A stretch of DNA of 64,000 bases from Rhizophagus irregularis (Eukaryota; Glomeromycota; Glomeromycetes; Glomerales; Glomeraceae): the NCBI RefSeq assembly GCF_026210795.1, contig NC_089437.1:620001-684000 (forward strand), given 5' to 3'. Both the position numbers and the translations under genes were made by a program. Positions 11,373-24,481 of this stretch are shown in pieces. The first letter of the stretch is position 1, and the number at the start of each line of letters is the position of its first letter. The notes below the pieces were generated by a model that saw nothing but the letters and a program-made list of their open reading frames with translations, was not told the DNA's origin and did not search any database.

Positions 11373-11622
11373 TCTGATGCGATAATAGGAAAATTTAGAT
11401 ACCGACAGATAGTTTGCATTTGGAGTTGTGCAATTTTTGTCATAGGTTGTATTTATGATGTAACTGTTGATTTATAATGATAAACTCCGTATGTAGTAAT
11501 TGTTGTAATTATGTAAATAAGAGCAGTTTTACTATTTAACATGAGCAAAATCTTTTATCTATTAAATATTATTTTTGCAATATGTAAAGAATAAATAAGC
11601 AGGATGAATATTTTGTATAAAT

Positions 11623-11834
11623 CTATATTCCTTTAAGAAACATTATACTTTTAAGGAGTTCTGGAGCAATATGAGTTCTCTTCACAGATATCAAATTGCC
11701 TGCATCGCTAAATAATCTTTCAGAAGCCGTTGAAGTTGTTGAAGCTGCCAAATATATTTTTGCCAATTTTAAAGAATTGGAAATTGTTTGGCATGCAAAT
11801 CTCACCAAGTAAAAGGCCAAAAGGGTCTATAAAA
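11623..11834 (-). pseudogene. hAT transposase C-terminal fragment
   Basis: A minus-strand frame ending at 11623 encodes the hAT C-terminal dimerisation motif: AKIYLAASTTSTASERLFSD, followed by AGNLISVKRTHI and a final IMFLKGI. The frame begins without ATG (TTG at 11820), and the BED finger and catalytic DDE regions are absent upstream, so this is a fragment. A TATAG acceptor-like site at about 11830 may be an old splice site. Confidence 0.75.
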
Positions 11835-14800
11835 GAAGTTATTTTAATGGTATTATTACTAATATAATTAATTTTAAATTTTAGAAATACAATATGGATA
11901 CAAATGTATGCAAAGAAATTATGCTACGAGTAAGATGGATCCCAAATATTTATTAAATTAGAGTGATATCATTATTATTTTTGTATTGTTTTATTTAGAA
12001 TTATTTAAACACTAAGACTATAGTAGCAATATTTGCAAATTTTCTTAGTTTGTAATTTATATAATTCATTTTATTTATTTATAAACTTGTATACAATATA
12101 TAGAATATGAATATACTTATGATTTGAACAGTCAATATTATAGATTTTTACCATATTATTGAATTTGAGGATAATTAGATTTTTATTTATAATGTATCGA
12201 AACCAATTATGTACCAATATATTGATATATAGCTAACTAATGTCCAAACTTTAAATTACACGAAAATTACCAAAAACTGTAGCGTCATAACCGTCACATC
12301 CATGCAATTTATTTACCATACGAATACTTAGTTCAAAGGAAATTTTAACTGGATATAAAGCCTTATAAAGTATAGCACATTATGTAATGCAATAGTAATT
12401 TCTGACTATAAATGTATACAATTGATTAAATAAATAATTGTTGGAAGAGTAGTAATTGGAAATATAAAATTATGTTATATATTGAAGATGTTGTAAATAT
12501 AAATATCAATAAATATAAGAAATACTTTTGTAAAAAAGTCGGAATTTTCAATAATTATCGTCGGAACAAATTAATTTTTGTCTGGAATATGAATATTCTA
12601 TAGATTTTTAATGATTATCAGATTTTTTGTTATTTACTAAAATTGCAGAAAAAAAGTGTTATTAATAATAGTAACTAAACTTTTATACTTTTATACACAT
12701 GATTTTTAATATCTGTAATAGTTTTTTAAGAATAAAAACGTGATAGACTTAGTTTCAATATTAAAAATAAATTGTAAGGCAAACTTATCTTTAACTAAAG
12801 AATTCAATAAAATCAATTATCAATAACTTTACAGGAATCTTAAAATTTTTCAGTTCTTATTTAAAAAAATTATCAAACAGACACAATTACAAATCATTAA
12901 ATGAATACTCTTAAAATTACTCACTCTATTATAGTATTGTGCGTATGCGTAAAATTAATATGATATTAGTAAGTTCAGATCTTAATAAACTTATAATAAT
13001 GTTTATAATAAGACTATCTTAACAACTTATACTGTTATTTAATATCTCAGAAGGATTTACCAGTAGACTGAATTCGTGTTCCATCCCGTTCTCCCCTTAA
13101 CTTTTATTAATTGATTAAACTATTAAATATGCATTATACAAACTTTCATTTTATTACGTAATTATTATTATATTTTAGTTTTAAAATTAATATAATGAAT
13201 TGAATAAATATAATATAATCATATAAGTCAATCAATAAGGTCATTACAATTTAAAATATTGCCTAACATTATTCCTATTAAAATTTTAAAACTATCCACA
13301 GAAATAAAATAAATTAGTAAAATATAAAAATTTTATAATTTATAGTAACTAAACTTTCAAATGGAAATTGCTATTTATTTATAGTTTGGTGCCATATTTC
13401 TTTTGATTTGTTATAATGTCCTAAAAAATGAATAGTCTCTATAAAAAAATCCGAATATTAAATTTTTGCGCGTACGGAGCAAATATTTGCACGTATTGCC
13501 GTATAGGGGAATTTTGCGCGCATAGCGCAAATTTTGCGTTATATATGGTGTACGCAGAGCGCTAACCATCTTCAATAACTTCAATAATATGCGCGGGGAT
13601 GTACTGTACGCTGCGCCTACACTGCGTCTACTACGTTGATCGTAAATTGTTTCTTTTATTTTCTGTTATCACCTTGTATTTAACGTGAATTGGTACCATT
13701 TTTAAAGTAAGTTTGAATTTGCAGTACATGTAAGCCTACGTGATATTTCCTTAGAATCTTCATATTTAAAACAATTGTTGGTAATTAACACATTTTCTAA
13801 TACTTAATATTAATTTTGTTTGATGAACTATTAAAAAACCAAACTTATTATAAAATATTCGTCGCATTGTCTAGATTTTAAATTTAATGTTTTCTTCAAT
13901 ATATTGGATAGGGATAGGGATAGTTTATTTCAAACCGCTTTATTATTATTAAATCAATTTTTTACACAAAATCTATTTTTATTATTTCGCAAAAAAAGTT
14001 GACTACTATGGAGACTACAGTATTCTGGTGGGATAGAAATTTTTATCACGTGAATTGTAACTAATCTTGTCCCTGTAAAAAAAGTCAATCCGTTTTTTAT
14101 ATTCCATCTTTTTTTCCGTAAAAGGCTCATATTTCCGAAATTAATAACCTTATATCGCGGAATTTATCGAATTATTTACATTTTACGTGAATGGATCCGT
14201 GAAAGGCTCATTTTTACGGAGCTTTTATAGAAATAACGGATAAAATTTTTTATAGGGCGTGATATCATAAATCATTGCACAATATGATAAATTGATTATA
14301 ATACATAAAATAAACTTTTTTGTACTTTCATACGGTCAAGAAAATAGATCTGAAAAATGATGTTTGAATTGTAAATTGTAATTGTTTTATCCATCTTTAG
14401 ACCAGTGAGAATCAATCATGGCAGAATTATTTAAAAAAAAGTAAATTTATGCCGATTATGTTAATCTATTTTCTTAAAATTATGGTTAATCATTTATAAT
14501 TATGGTTAATCATTTTATAATGATGAGTTACAACCTTCCCGAATGACTAAATGTACTTAAGTTTTCAAAGATCATAAATAATTTCAAATGTTTACTAATA
14601 AAACATAGTATCAGTGTAAATTAATGTATTAATAAATTAATATAATGTATATATCTCACCATGGCTCACTGCTAAATATTTTCATAAATCAAGTTTTAAT
14701 TAAAAAACTTTCATATAAAATTTTTCCCTCCTCCCCCTAAAATTTAATCGGCATTTTTTGATTCACATGTATTGATATTGGTATAGAGGCTTTTATAAAA

Positions 14801-15568
14801 GCATGATTACAACCAGACACCATTCTCTTTCATCTTACCTCTTATCTCAAATTAGTATATTACGTGTTTTTTTTCAATTTACTATTCCATTCATGATATG
14901 TTATGAAATTTGCAATAATTTTAAATTTATTTCAAATTATTAAAATCAACGATAAATTAGAAATTAGGCGACATAAAGTTAAAAAAGTGATTCTCATTTC
15001 AAAATTTACCTAATTTGATCAAACCGCATGGATTTTTAAAAATTTTATCGCATCACAAAAGATTTCATACGTTGATTTTGCATTAGTTGCATATTATAGT
15101 AAAATATAAAATATATAATATAACAATAAATTCTCATTACAGCATTAATGATTTTTAACAATAAAATTTCATAACAAACTTTAGTATATAATTGAAGCAA
15201 TATTATTGGTTAAACACAAAAAATCAGAAATTTGGGATTCTTGCTCGAGAACCAATTTTTTAATTTTATCAAGGGTAACATTAAACTAAGCCTTATAACG
15301 ATTGTTTGTCCGAAGCTTTAATGAAGTTTCTTGTTGTGCTGACACGTTTTCCCTTTTAAATTGTGTTATTATTGTATATTTTACTGATTTAATTTCCTTT
15401 CTTGTACTCCCATCGCCATTTACGCATTTTGTGTTATTTTTGTGTTACTTGCTATACCGCTTTCCTGATTATATATATGATATTTTTGTATCAAAAACAG
15501 AATATTAGCATCGGTAATATTTGAATTTCACTTTATTTAATTTAACAGATGCATATAAAATTATAATT
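11835..15568. other. gene-poor AT-rich stretch
   Basis: About 3.7 kb without a supportable coding region on either strand. It contains one copy of a GCGC-rich dispersed repeat (13465-13580). Short open frames here, for example 15302-15508, have no coding character. No RNA gene was recognised. Confidence 0.5.
13465..13580 (+). repeat. GCGC-rich dispersed repeat, copy 1
   Basis: Contains TTTTGCGCGTACGGAGCAAA, GAATTTTGCGCGCATAGCGC and CGCAGAGCGCTAACCATCTT. The reverse-complement copy is at 34246-34350. It is far richer in CpG than the surroundings. A weakly related stretch lies at 43860-43915. Confidence 0.6.
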
Positions 15569-17087
15569 TTAAATATCATCGACTTTCTCTATAATTTGAA
15601 ATACTTCAAAATCTTCTATTGAAAAACCATCTTCGATATTTCTTATCTTTCTTTTATAACTTGTTTGTTTACATTGACAAAAATTATATGCTTTTGAATT
15701 ATCACCCCTAATTACATATATACAAATATCATTATCAAATGTGGGTCCATATGACTTGTCACAATATAATGAACAATTTATATCTTTTACATGGCTCAAA
15801 ATTGGATCTTTAAAATTATTCTTACTTTTAAAAGAAAATATGAAACTATCTTTAGTTTTACAATATCCACCCTCTGATTTCCATTCCAAAGGATTATATC
15901 CTCCAATAATTTCTTCCGTTTCTTTTATTTTAATAAATGTTACGGTATGAGGTACATTATCACATAATTTATGAAAATTTTTAGGAGTAAATCCATCTTT
16001 ACTTCCTCTTAATAATAATTTAAATTCATATGGTAAATATAACTCTCTCGTATAAGCAAATTTGCTTTTAATATCATTATCAATCCATCTTGAAATTAAA
16101 GAAACTATATTCAAATTAATAATTTTTGAATCAATGATTCCATCAATGTTTCTATATCTAGGAAGTAAAATATTATCATTTGGCTCACTATCAGGATTTA
16201 AACGAGACTCCAATAATTCTTCATAAAGTTGATGCTTTAAAAGTTTTTTATAAGGTCGAACTTTTTGAAAGAAATCTTTAGATGAAATACTAAAAAATCT
16301 TACTAAAGGTATACAATGTTGTAAAGTATTTTCCATCATTTTGAAATCATCATCTGACCAAGTTGTAGGATCTGGAAGAAGTGTAGGATTTTTTTCAAGT
16401 CCCCATTTTAATATATGTTCCCAAATTTCAATTTCTTTCATTTGTAAATCATCTCTTTTAATGAGTGATATCAAAGATTTTTCGTGAAGAGAGGTAAAAT
16501 CAAGTGATTTAAATACTTTTTCAGGAGATTTGGCCATAAAACCTGTACAATATTGTTGGAGTACTAATAAAGAATTAGATTGTAAACTTGTTCGATAAAT
16601 TAATTCAAAATATTTTTCCATCCACTCCGATTTATTTTCAATCAAATATTTTTGTAAATAATCAATTAATTCTTGAAGAAGTAGTTGATCAGCAGCAACC
16701 AAAACTTTTAAAATTTCAGAAGGTTCTTGCTCGTTTAAAGAAATGACGCCACCATAAATATATCTAAATAAAAAAGATTTATTATTAATATAAAATATTT
16801 ATTATTCTAATAAAAATTAGGAATATAACTTACTTTAAAATAATTTGAAAAATTTCTGGTGAAATATTTGACAATTTAATGTGAGCCAATACATCATTAT
16901 CATTTTTTTTGTTGGAAGACAAAATTCGGCGTAAAAATGGAGAACGGTAATGCAAAATGATCATATGTGCACGAAATACTTTTACGTTCGGGTCCTCACC
17001 AACTTCAATAGTAACATCATAATATTCATCATCTTCCAAAATTTCCATATAATTTTGACTTAAGCCCGAAAAAAATTGTTTGGACAT
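15569..17087 (-). CDS. BTB-BACK-TLDc protein, unit 2, intact
   Basis: Two exons, 17087..16834 and 16763..15569, give 482 residues. The donor GTAAGT and acceptor TCTAAATA-side TAG are at the same positions as in the other copies, and the join restores IILK-YIYGGVISLNEQEPSE. BTB domain about residues 25-115 (DDEYYDVTIEVG, FRAHMIILHYRSPFLRRIL), BACK-like region about 120-240 (LISLIKRDDLQMKEIEIWEH), TLDc about 300-475 (GGYNPLEW, KDSFIFSFKS, PILSHVKDI, YGPTFDNDI). The ends of the protein match the copy at 54.1 kb closely. A stop codon lies upstream in frame, so MSKQ is the true start here; this argues against the longer leader possible in copies 1, 3 and 4. It is divergent from kinase B. Likely an adaptor of a Cullin-3 ligase by analogy with BTB-BACK proteins; TLDc function is inferred only. 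Confidence 0.92.
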
Positions 17088-17157
17088 TTTTCTTATAAAG
17101 TTTGCGAAATAAAAAAAAAGAAAAATTACGAATTTGAGTGGATGTTAAACAGATAAT

Positions 17158-17207
17158 CGACAAATGATATCCTTTTTAAGAACTTAGCCTAACCATATTT
17201 ATACTTC
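17158..17207 (-). promoter_or_regulatory. conserved upstream block of BTB-TLDc genes, unit 2
   Basis: Same block as at 1461, 71-120 bp upstream of the BTB start: TCGACAAATGATATCCTTTT, TAAGAACTTAGCCTAACCAT, then ATTTATACTT on the plus strand. Confidence 0.5.
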
Positions 17208-17608
17208 GTCTATTGCGGTGACTAGTATGAATCAAAATAATCATAGATTGGGTACAGTTACTGCTTGTAAGTTTAATTATCAAATGTTTAAATAAGCTTT
17301 TGTTTAAAAAAAAAACATTTTTTTTCTTTGATCATCTTAAAATAAAAAAGAAAAATAATCATGAAAAATAATTAGATTTATTAATATTTAATTAAAGAAA
17401 TTTTTATTTAAAATTTATTCATAAATCAATAATCGTGAATTTTTCTTCATTTTGTACAATAAATATTTTTATAATAATAAATATTGTTCAATAAAAGACT
17501 TGTACGTTTCCGTAGTACATCATTCTTTGTTAACCAAATTTAGTATTTTACTTTTTTTTTTTACGATACGTCATATTTCTTTGTACATTTTTTTACGCCA
17601 TTTTATAA

Positions 17609-17810
17609 AAAAATTGCACCTCCGTTTTGTGGGCGCGGTTTGTGTCGATCTTCGCCATATAAGGAACAAGTGACATTTAAGTGTCACATGATCACGTGCA
17701 GCCACGAGTTCAATATCTGAGGGACTTAGTTTTTTTTTAGTGTCAAAAATTTATTTGTCACCCCGTGATACAAAAAAACCGCGCCCACAAAACGGGGGTG
17801 CAAAAAAATT
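17609..17810. mobile_element. TIR element between BTB and kinase, unit 2
   Basis: About 200 bp with inverted ends: TTGCACCTCCGTTTTGTGGG then CGCGGTTT at the left, and the reverse TTGCACCCCCGTTTTGTGGG then CGCGGTTT at the right. The core carries a second palindrome around GTGACATTTAAGTGTCAC. A homologous element at 24045-24232 sits at the equivalent position of unit 3 but in the opposite orientation. No coding capacity. Confidence 0.7.
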
Positions 17811-18019
17811 GAGGTATGACGTTTTTGGTAACTCTAAATAAAAATAATCTAACGTTAATTGGAATGATCGATGAATGATTGTCTTATGCGTTTTCGTTGT
17901 GCATCATTACGTCACATTTTGTTTGTACGTTTTTTACTTTATTTACTCCATTTAATAAAAAAAAAATTAAGGTTTTTACGTATTTAGTAATTTAAATAAA
18001 AAAAATAATAATAAAAGGC

Positions 18020-18143
18020 TAATAGGTTTCATTACGCCATATTTTCTTTGTTAACCAAATTTAGTATTGTACTATTTATATTTAAAATCAAGTTTATTAT
18101 TCTATCGTTCATTCGTTCTTACGTTTAAAATTTTAATATTTTA
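18020..18143 (+). promoter_or_regulatory. conserved upstream region of kinase B
   Basis: Shares CATTACGCCATATTTT, AACCAAATTTAGTATTGTAC and TATTTATATTTAAAATCAAG with the upstream regions of kinases A and C; ends at the ATG context TTTTAATGG. Function is inferred from conservation. Confidence 0.4.
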
Positions 18144-21100
18144 ATGGAATTTCCTGGTTTGAGAGATTTGACCGCTGGGAAAAAAATTCTTGCAGAAAAT
18201 TTTGCAAATTGGACCAGTGGAAATGAAATAATTGATAATTTCATTCAAGAAAAGCAACTAGATTACCGTAATTTTGATAAAGCAGTATTTGAATGGATAC
18301 CATATAATGAGCTTATTGGTATTAAAGAAATAGGAAAAGGTTGTTTTGCTACAGCAATATGGAAGAAAGGTCCATTATTTCATTATAAAAATGAAAATGA
18401 ATGGGTGAAAAAATCGTATGAATTTGTTACATTAAAATTTTTATATGACATACAACATATAACTGACGAACTTAATAAGGTATTCAATTTCTCTATTAAT
18501 TAATTAGAATATCAATATAATATTAATTTTTTCCATATATTGATAGATTGAATCATATTCAAAGTATGATGTAATAGTCTTTGGAATATCTCAAAATCCG
18601 GATACTGAAGTTTATCTTTTAGTTTTCAATGATATTTGTTTTGACCGTTATTGTAAAAAATGTGGTAATGAATACGATAATATTTGTTATAAATGGTGTA
18701 AAGAATGTCAAATAAATCAATTAAAAAATGATTTTACAAATTGGACTAGTGGAAATATAAAACTTGATGATTTTATTCAAAAAATGCAATTAAAAATTTA
18801 TGAATATAATATACTATTTGAATGGATACCATACAACGAATTTATCATTATTGAAGGGTTAGAAAATTATACTTTAGCAATTTGGAAGAAGGATTCATTA
18901 TATTATGATAAAATGTATAATAAATTAGAAAGAAGATCAAATAAAAAAGTTTATTTAAAATCTCTATATAATTCACAAGAAATTACTGACGAATTTTTAC
19001 ATGAGGTATTATTATTTTCTATATTTAAATAAATATCAATATAATATTAATTTTTTCATATTTTAATAGATTGAATCATATTTAAAAAATAATGAAATCT
19101 TCGGAATATCTCAAAATCCGGATACTGAAGTTTATCTTCTAGTTTTCAATGATATTTATTTTGGCCATTATTGTGAAAGATGTGGTAATAAATACGATAA
19201 TAGTTTTAATATTTGGTGTAAAGAATGTCAAATAAATCAATTAAAAAATGATTTTACAAATTGGACTAGTGGAAATATAAAAATTGATGATTTTATTCAA
19301 AAAAGGCAATTAAAAATTATGAATTATGATGATACGATATTTAAGTGGATACCATACAACGAATTTATCATTATTGAAGAGTTAGAACATTATACTTCAG
19401 CAATTTGGAAGAAGGGTCCATTATATTATGATAAAAAAGATAAAAAATTAATAAGAAAATCAAATGAAAAAGTTTATTTAAAATATTTATATAATTCACA
19501 AGAAATTACTGACGAATTTTCAAATGAGGTATTAATATTTTCTATGTTTAAATTAAATATCAACATAATATTAATTTTTCCATATTTTAATAGGTTGAAT
19601 CATATTTAAAAAACAAAGAAATATTCGGAATATCTCAAAATCCAGATACAAAAGTTTATATTTTAGTTTTTTATAATGAATATCTTATCCATTATTGTGA
19701 AAAATGTGGTAATAAATACGACGATGAAGAATATAAACGGCGTAAATGGTGTAAAAAATGTCAAATAAATCAATTAAAAAATGATTTTACAAATTGGACT
19801 AGTGGGAATATAAAACTTGATGATTTTATTCAAAAAATGCAATTAAAATTTAATATACAAAGTAGAACATTTGAATGGATATCATACAATGAGTTTATCA
19901 TTATTAAAGAGTTAGAATATTATACTCTGGCAATATGGGAGAAGGGTCCATTATATTATAATAAATATGATAAAAAATTAGTAAGAAAATCAAATGAAAA
20001 AGTTTATTTAAAATCTCTATATAATTCACAAGAAATTACTGACGAATTTTCAAATGAGGTATTAATATTTTCTATATATTTAAATTGAATATCGATTTAA
20101 TATTAATTTTTTCCATATATTGATAGGTTGAATCATATTTAAAAAATGATGTAATCCTTGGAATATCTCAAAATCCGGATACTGAAGTTTATCTTTTTGT
20201 TTTCAACGATATTTATTTTAACTATTATTGTGAAAAATGTGGTAATGAATACGATAATAGTTCTTATAAATGGTGTAAAGAATGTCAAATAAATCAATTA
20301 AAAAATAACTTTTCAGACTGGACTAGTGGAAATATAAAAATTGATGACTTTATTCAAAAAATGCAATTAAAAATTAATGGATGTCATAATGAGATATTTG
20401 AATGGATACCATACAATGAGTTTATTGAAATTGAAGAAATAGGAAATAATGACTTAGCTACAGCAATATGGAAGGATGGACCATTATATTATAGTAGTAT
20501 AAGAAGGAGTTACGATCGAGAAATAAATAAAAAAGTCATTTTAAAATACCTATGTAATTCGCAAAATGTCAGTCACTTATTTTTAAGTGAGGTATGAAAC
20601 TTTTCTAATAATATTACTTATTCTTATTTTTTAATAATTAATAATATATTGATTTTACATTTAACAGGTCATATATTCAGTTGAGGAAAATTATGGAATA
20701 ACTCAAAATCTGAATACAAAAGATTATATGTTAGTTTGTAAAATTGAATATTACTGTGAAAATTGTGGTAAAAAATACAATAATCAGTTTGAAATAAATA
20801 ATAAAATCTGTATATCATGTCAAACAAATCATGAAAATAAAAAAATTAATGATTTAATTCAAGAAATTAAATTAAATATTGATCGTGATGTTAAACAAAA
20901 TGACATAATGTTTGAATGGATACCATATGCCCAGTTTAATGATATTAAAGAGATAGGTAAAGGTGGTTTTTCTACAGTATATTTAGCAATTTGGAAAGAT
21001 GGCTTATTATCTTATCATTCTGGATGGAGAAGACAACCAAATACAAAAGTTGCTTTAAAATGTTTAAATAATTCACAAAATTTCCTTGATGAGTTTATAA

Positions 21101-22078
21101 ATGAGGTATGAAATTTCTTTATAATTTAAATATATTTAACAATAATAATAATATTTAAACATTATTCAATAGGTTAAAGCATATACAAATCAAAAAATAG
21201 ATAATATTCTTAAAATTTATGGAATATCCCAAAATACAAATACAAAAGAGTATATAATGGTTCTTGAATATGCAGAAGGAGATTTTAATAGTTATTTAAA
21301 GGATAAGTGTGAAGATTTTGATTGGTATAATGGATTAAGTATGTTAACTATTGCTATTGAAGGTCTTAATAAAATTCATCAAAAACAAATGGTTCACCGT
21401 GATTTTCATATTGGAAATATATTAATTAGAAAATTACATGGTTATAAGAGCATATCTAGTGCATGTATTTCTGATATGGGATTATGTAGAAAAATTAATG
21501 ATATTAACGAAACAAGTATTTATGGAGTTATGCCTTATGTGGCTCCTGAAGTGTTAAAAGGAAATCCTTATACTCAAGCAGCAGATATATACAGCTTTGG
21601 TATGATTATGTATGTCATAGCAACTGGAAAGCAACCTTTTGCTAATTGTGCCCATGATGAGGTTCTAGCATTAAATATATGCAATGGAAATAGACCTGAA
21701 ATAAATGACAAAATTGCACCAAAATGTTATATTGACTTAATGAAAAAATGTTGGGATTCAAATCCAGATAATAGACCAAATTCAATTGAATTAAAAGAAT
21801 CTATTGACCTATTTTACAATTCATTATATCGATTAAATCAACATTTTGAAATATCTATTGAAAAGGAACAATTAGTAGATCGTGAAATTGAAAAGCAATT
21901 TAATAAGACACAAGAATATAGAAAAGAAAATTTTTTATCAATAAAAAATAACCAATTAACTTCTCATACACAAGCTATTTATACATCTCGATTACTTAAT
22001 TCTTTTACAAAAGATCTTCCAAAATATGAAGATAATTTTAATAGTAATACAGTAGAAATTACTGATTTTACAAAGTAA
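18144..22078 (+). CDS. kinase B: intact multi-module protein kinase, 1175 residues
   Basis: Seven phase-0 exons: 18144..18479, 18547..19005, 19070..19528, 19594..20058, 20127..20591, 20668..21105 and 21173..22078; all lengths are multiples of three and all junctions are GAG or AAG then GT...AG. Exon 1 gives a leader, NWTSGNEIIDNF and a first, partly decayed kinase N-lobe (IKEIGKGCFATAIW). Exons 2-5 are four tandem modules of 153-155 residues: beta4-beta5 (GISQNPDTEVYLLVF), a zinc ribbon (YCEKCGN...WCKECQ), WTSGN helix, FEWIPY, and an N-lobe lacking the glycine loop but keeping a VYLK-type lysine. Exon 6 repeats the plan with a full glycine loop (IGKGGFSTVY, about residues 825-833) and VALK lysine (about 859). 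Exon 7 is the C-lobe: HRDFHIGN (D951), DMG in place of DFG (D975), PYVAPEVL, CWDSNPDNRP. Probably an active TKL-like cytosolic kinase; the role of the extra modules is unknown. Confidence 0.87.
18547..20591 (+). repeat. tandem exon array in kinase B, four modules
   Basis: Exon-plus-intron units start at 18547, 19070, 19594 and 20127 (period 523-533 bp). The introns are also repeats of one another (GTATTA... to CCATATTTTAATAG). Exon 6 (20668) is a more diverged fifth unit. Each unit encodes one zinc ribbon and one decayed N-lobe. Confidence 0.9.
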
Positions 22079-22266
22079 GTCGCATTTTTTTTTTATTCTC
22101 CTGTTTTTTATTTTTTTACTCATCTTTTATTCTGTTTTTATATATAGCTTATAAGTTATAACCATTTTTTGTAAAGAAAAATGGTTTAAATTTTGAGTAA
22201 AAGAATGTGTTAAACTTCAAATAAATGATATAAATATAAATAGCATACAGTTTATACTGTATTTAC

Positions 22267-22343
22267 TAGTTTTTGTTTAACACTGATTATAGAGTAATAT
22301 GTAAAACTTTTTTACATAATAAAAATCGGTTTGTAATTAAACA
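22267..22343 (+). repeat. 3' hairpin segment after kinase B
   Basis: A single copy of the roughly 75-bp block found twice after kinases A and C; contains TATGTAAAACTTTTTTACAT and AATAAAAATC. Confidence 0.5.
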
Positions 22344-22884
22344 AAAATTTATGAATGACTAATAAACAAATACCATAAAATCATATAAATAAATTTAGTA
22401 TTTCTTAAAATATATTAATATTAGTATGAAAGTAAGTACACCAACATATTCAATTATTTTCAACAACTTTTGTAATCTTAAACTTGCAATTTACAAAATT
22501 TAAATATAATAAACTTTATTATAACCCCTTATATTAACATCCTCAGTTGCTCTGTGATATATAAATTGTAATTTCAGCAGTACTACGAATTTTGTTACCA
22601 GTTTCAATTTTTTTTGAAAATTTAAATAAAAAAAAATCATATAAATCAACATTTAATTAAATTTGAGTCTTTTACTTGAAGAAATCTTTCAAGATTCACT
22701 TATGAAAAAATTTGAAAGATGAGCTATATGAAATTCTAATTTTCAATAAGTATTATTTAAATATTTAAATTGAAGAGCATGAAATTTTAAAGTGAATTTT
22801 ATATTAGAATATTTGAACATTTTTTAGCTCGATTCCATCAAATTACAATTATTGCGATACAAAACATGTTTTTATGTGAGGTAT
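22344..22884 (+). repeat. downstream part of unit 2, matching 29265-29790
   Basis: Non-coding. It matches the sequence after kinase C (TTTTCAATAAGTATTATT, TTGAAGAGCATGAAATTTTA, AAATTACAATTA(T/C)TGCG). The match runs up to the junction with the unit 3 BTB relic, which marks units 2 and 3 as neighbouring tandem duplicates. A trace of the orphan exon at 6835 lies at about 22560-22600. Confidence 0.6.
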
Positions 22885-23424
22885 ACTTGCGTACAACATC
22901 GTTGAAGTTCTAATAAATTACTGGATTGAAAACTTGTTCTATGTGTGAGTTCAAAATGTTGTTTAATCCACACAGATTTAATACTTTGCAAATAATCAAC
23001 TAATTCTTGAAGTTGATCAGCAGCAGCCAATAATTCCAAATTTTCTAAAACGTTTTGGTCGTTTTGCCCATTTAACGAACGAATGCCACCTAAAGGTCTG
23101 CATTGACATCTATTTTACCCGGCTCATTTTTCGGGAAGAGAGGTAAAATCAAGCGATTTTAGAGTGATTTTAGATACTTTTTCAGGAAATTTGGCCATAA
23201 ACTTGTACAATATTGTTGGAGCACTAATAAAGAATTAGATTGTAAACTTGTTCGATAAATTAATTCAAAATATTGTTCTACCCACTAGATTTATTTTCAA
23301 TTAAATATTTGTTCGGGTCCTCACTCGGGTCCTCACCAACTTCAATAGTAACATCATAATATTCATCATCTTCCAAAATTTCCATATAATTTTGACTTAA
23401 TCCTGAAAAAAATTGTTTGGACAT
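22885..23424 (-). pseudogene. shattered BTB-TLDc gene of unit 3
   Basis: Mosaic of minus-strand BTB pieces. The 5' end is kept from ATG 23424 (MSKQFFSGLSQNYMEI reading) to about 23320, then a small tandem duplication (GGGTCCTCACTCGGGTCCTC) joins it directly to a piece of exon 2 (about 23140-23310, matching the BACK region). After a break near 23100 a more diverged exon-2 piece, including the BTB end and start of BACK, runs to about 22890. Most of the BTB core and all of TLDc are missing and no long frame survives. The two exon-2 pieces cover overlapping regions but differ in divergence, so at least two BTB copies contributed. Confidence 0.8.
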
Positions 23425-23511
23425 TTTTCTTACAAAGTTTGCGAAATAAAAAAAGAAAATAAAGTTAAGATTATGAATTTGAGTGGATGTTAAACAAAAA
23501 CAAGTGGATAA

Positions 23512-23561
23512 TCGACAAATGATATCCTTTTTAAGAACCTAGCCTAACCATATTAATACTT
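23512..23561 (-). promoter_or_regulatory. conserved upstream block kept before the BTB relic
   Basis: The same block as at 1461 and 17158, still recognisable (ATCGACAAATGATATCCTTT, TTAAGAACCTAGCCTAACCA, TATTAATACT) although the gene behind it is dead. Confidence 0.5.
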
Positions 23562-24044
23562 TATTTAATATTTGATGATTAAACTTACAAGCAGTAAGAG
23601 TGATCAATTCTTCTGTATGAAATTAACTTTTGTAAAAAAAATTTTGTTGAACATTTTTTTTCTTTGATCATCTTCGAAGAGCTAAAATAAAAAGAAAAAT
23701 AATCATGAAAATAATTAGATTTATTAATATTTAATTAAAGAAATTTTTTATTTAAAATTTATTTTAAAAATTGTCATAAATCAATAATCGTGAATTTTTC
23801 TTGTTAAATTAGTGGAAATTTTTTTTCCTTTTGTACAATAAATACCTTATAATAATAAATATTATGCTTTGGGGACGAAGTAGTTACATATTCTAGTTGT
23901 TCAATAAAAGACTTGTACGTTTCCGTAGTACATCATTCTTTGTTAACTAAATTTAGTATTTTACTTTTTTTTTTTACGCCATTTAAATAAAAAAAATTAA
24001 TTACGTCATATTTTCTTTGTTTTTTTTACGTCATTTAATAAAAA

Positions 24045-24232
24045 AATTGCACCCAAGTTTTGTGGGCGTGGTTTTTTGTGTCACGGGGGTGACATATAAA
24101 TTTTTGACACTAAAAAACTGTTAATGATTTTGAACTCGTGGCTGCACGTGTTCAGTGACACTTAAATGTCACGTGCTCCTTATATGGTGAAGATCGACAC
24201 AAACGCGCCACGAAACTTGAGTGCAAAAAAAT
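24045..24232. mobile_element. TIR element between BTB relic and kinase, unit 3
   Basis: Homologue of 17609-17810 in inverted orientation: the segment with ACTCGTGGCTGCACGTG and ATATGGTGAAGATCGACACA reads as the reverse complement of its partner. Ends are TTGCACCCAAGTTTTGTGGG and, reversed, TTGCACTCAAGTTTCGTGGC. No coding capacity. Confidence 0.7.
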
Positions 24233-24354
24233 TAAGGTGGTAACTCAAAATAAAAACAATCTAACGTTAATTGGAATTGATACTGTGATTGTCTTATGGC
24301 GTTTTCGTAGTGCATCATTACGTCACATTTTCACATTCATTTAATTAAAAATTA

Positions 24355-24481
24355 AAGGCTTATACATTTTCATTACGCCATATTTTTTTTTGTTACCAAA
24401 TTTAGTATTGTACTATTTATATTTAAAATCAAGTTATTATTCTATCGTTCATTCATTCTATCTTTTGAATTTTAATATTTA
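24355..24481 (+). promoter_or_regulatory. conserved upstream region of kinase C
   Basis: Shares TTTTCATTACGCCATATTTT, TTAGTATTGTACTATTTATA and AAAATCAAGTTATTATTCTA with the other two kinase promoters. Confidence 0.4.
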
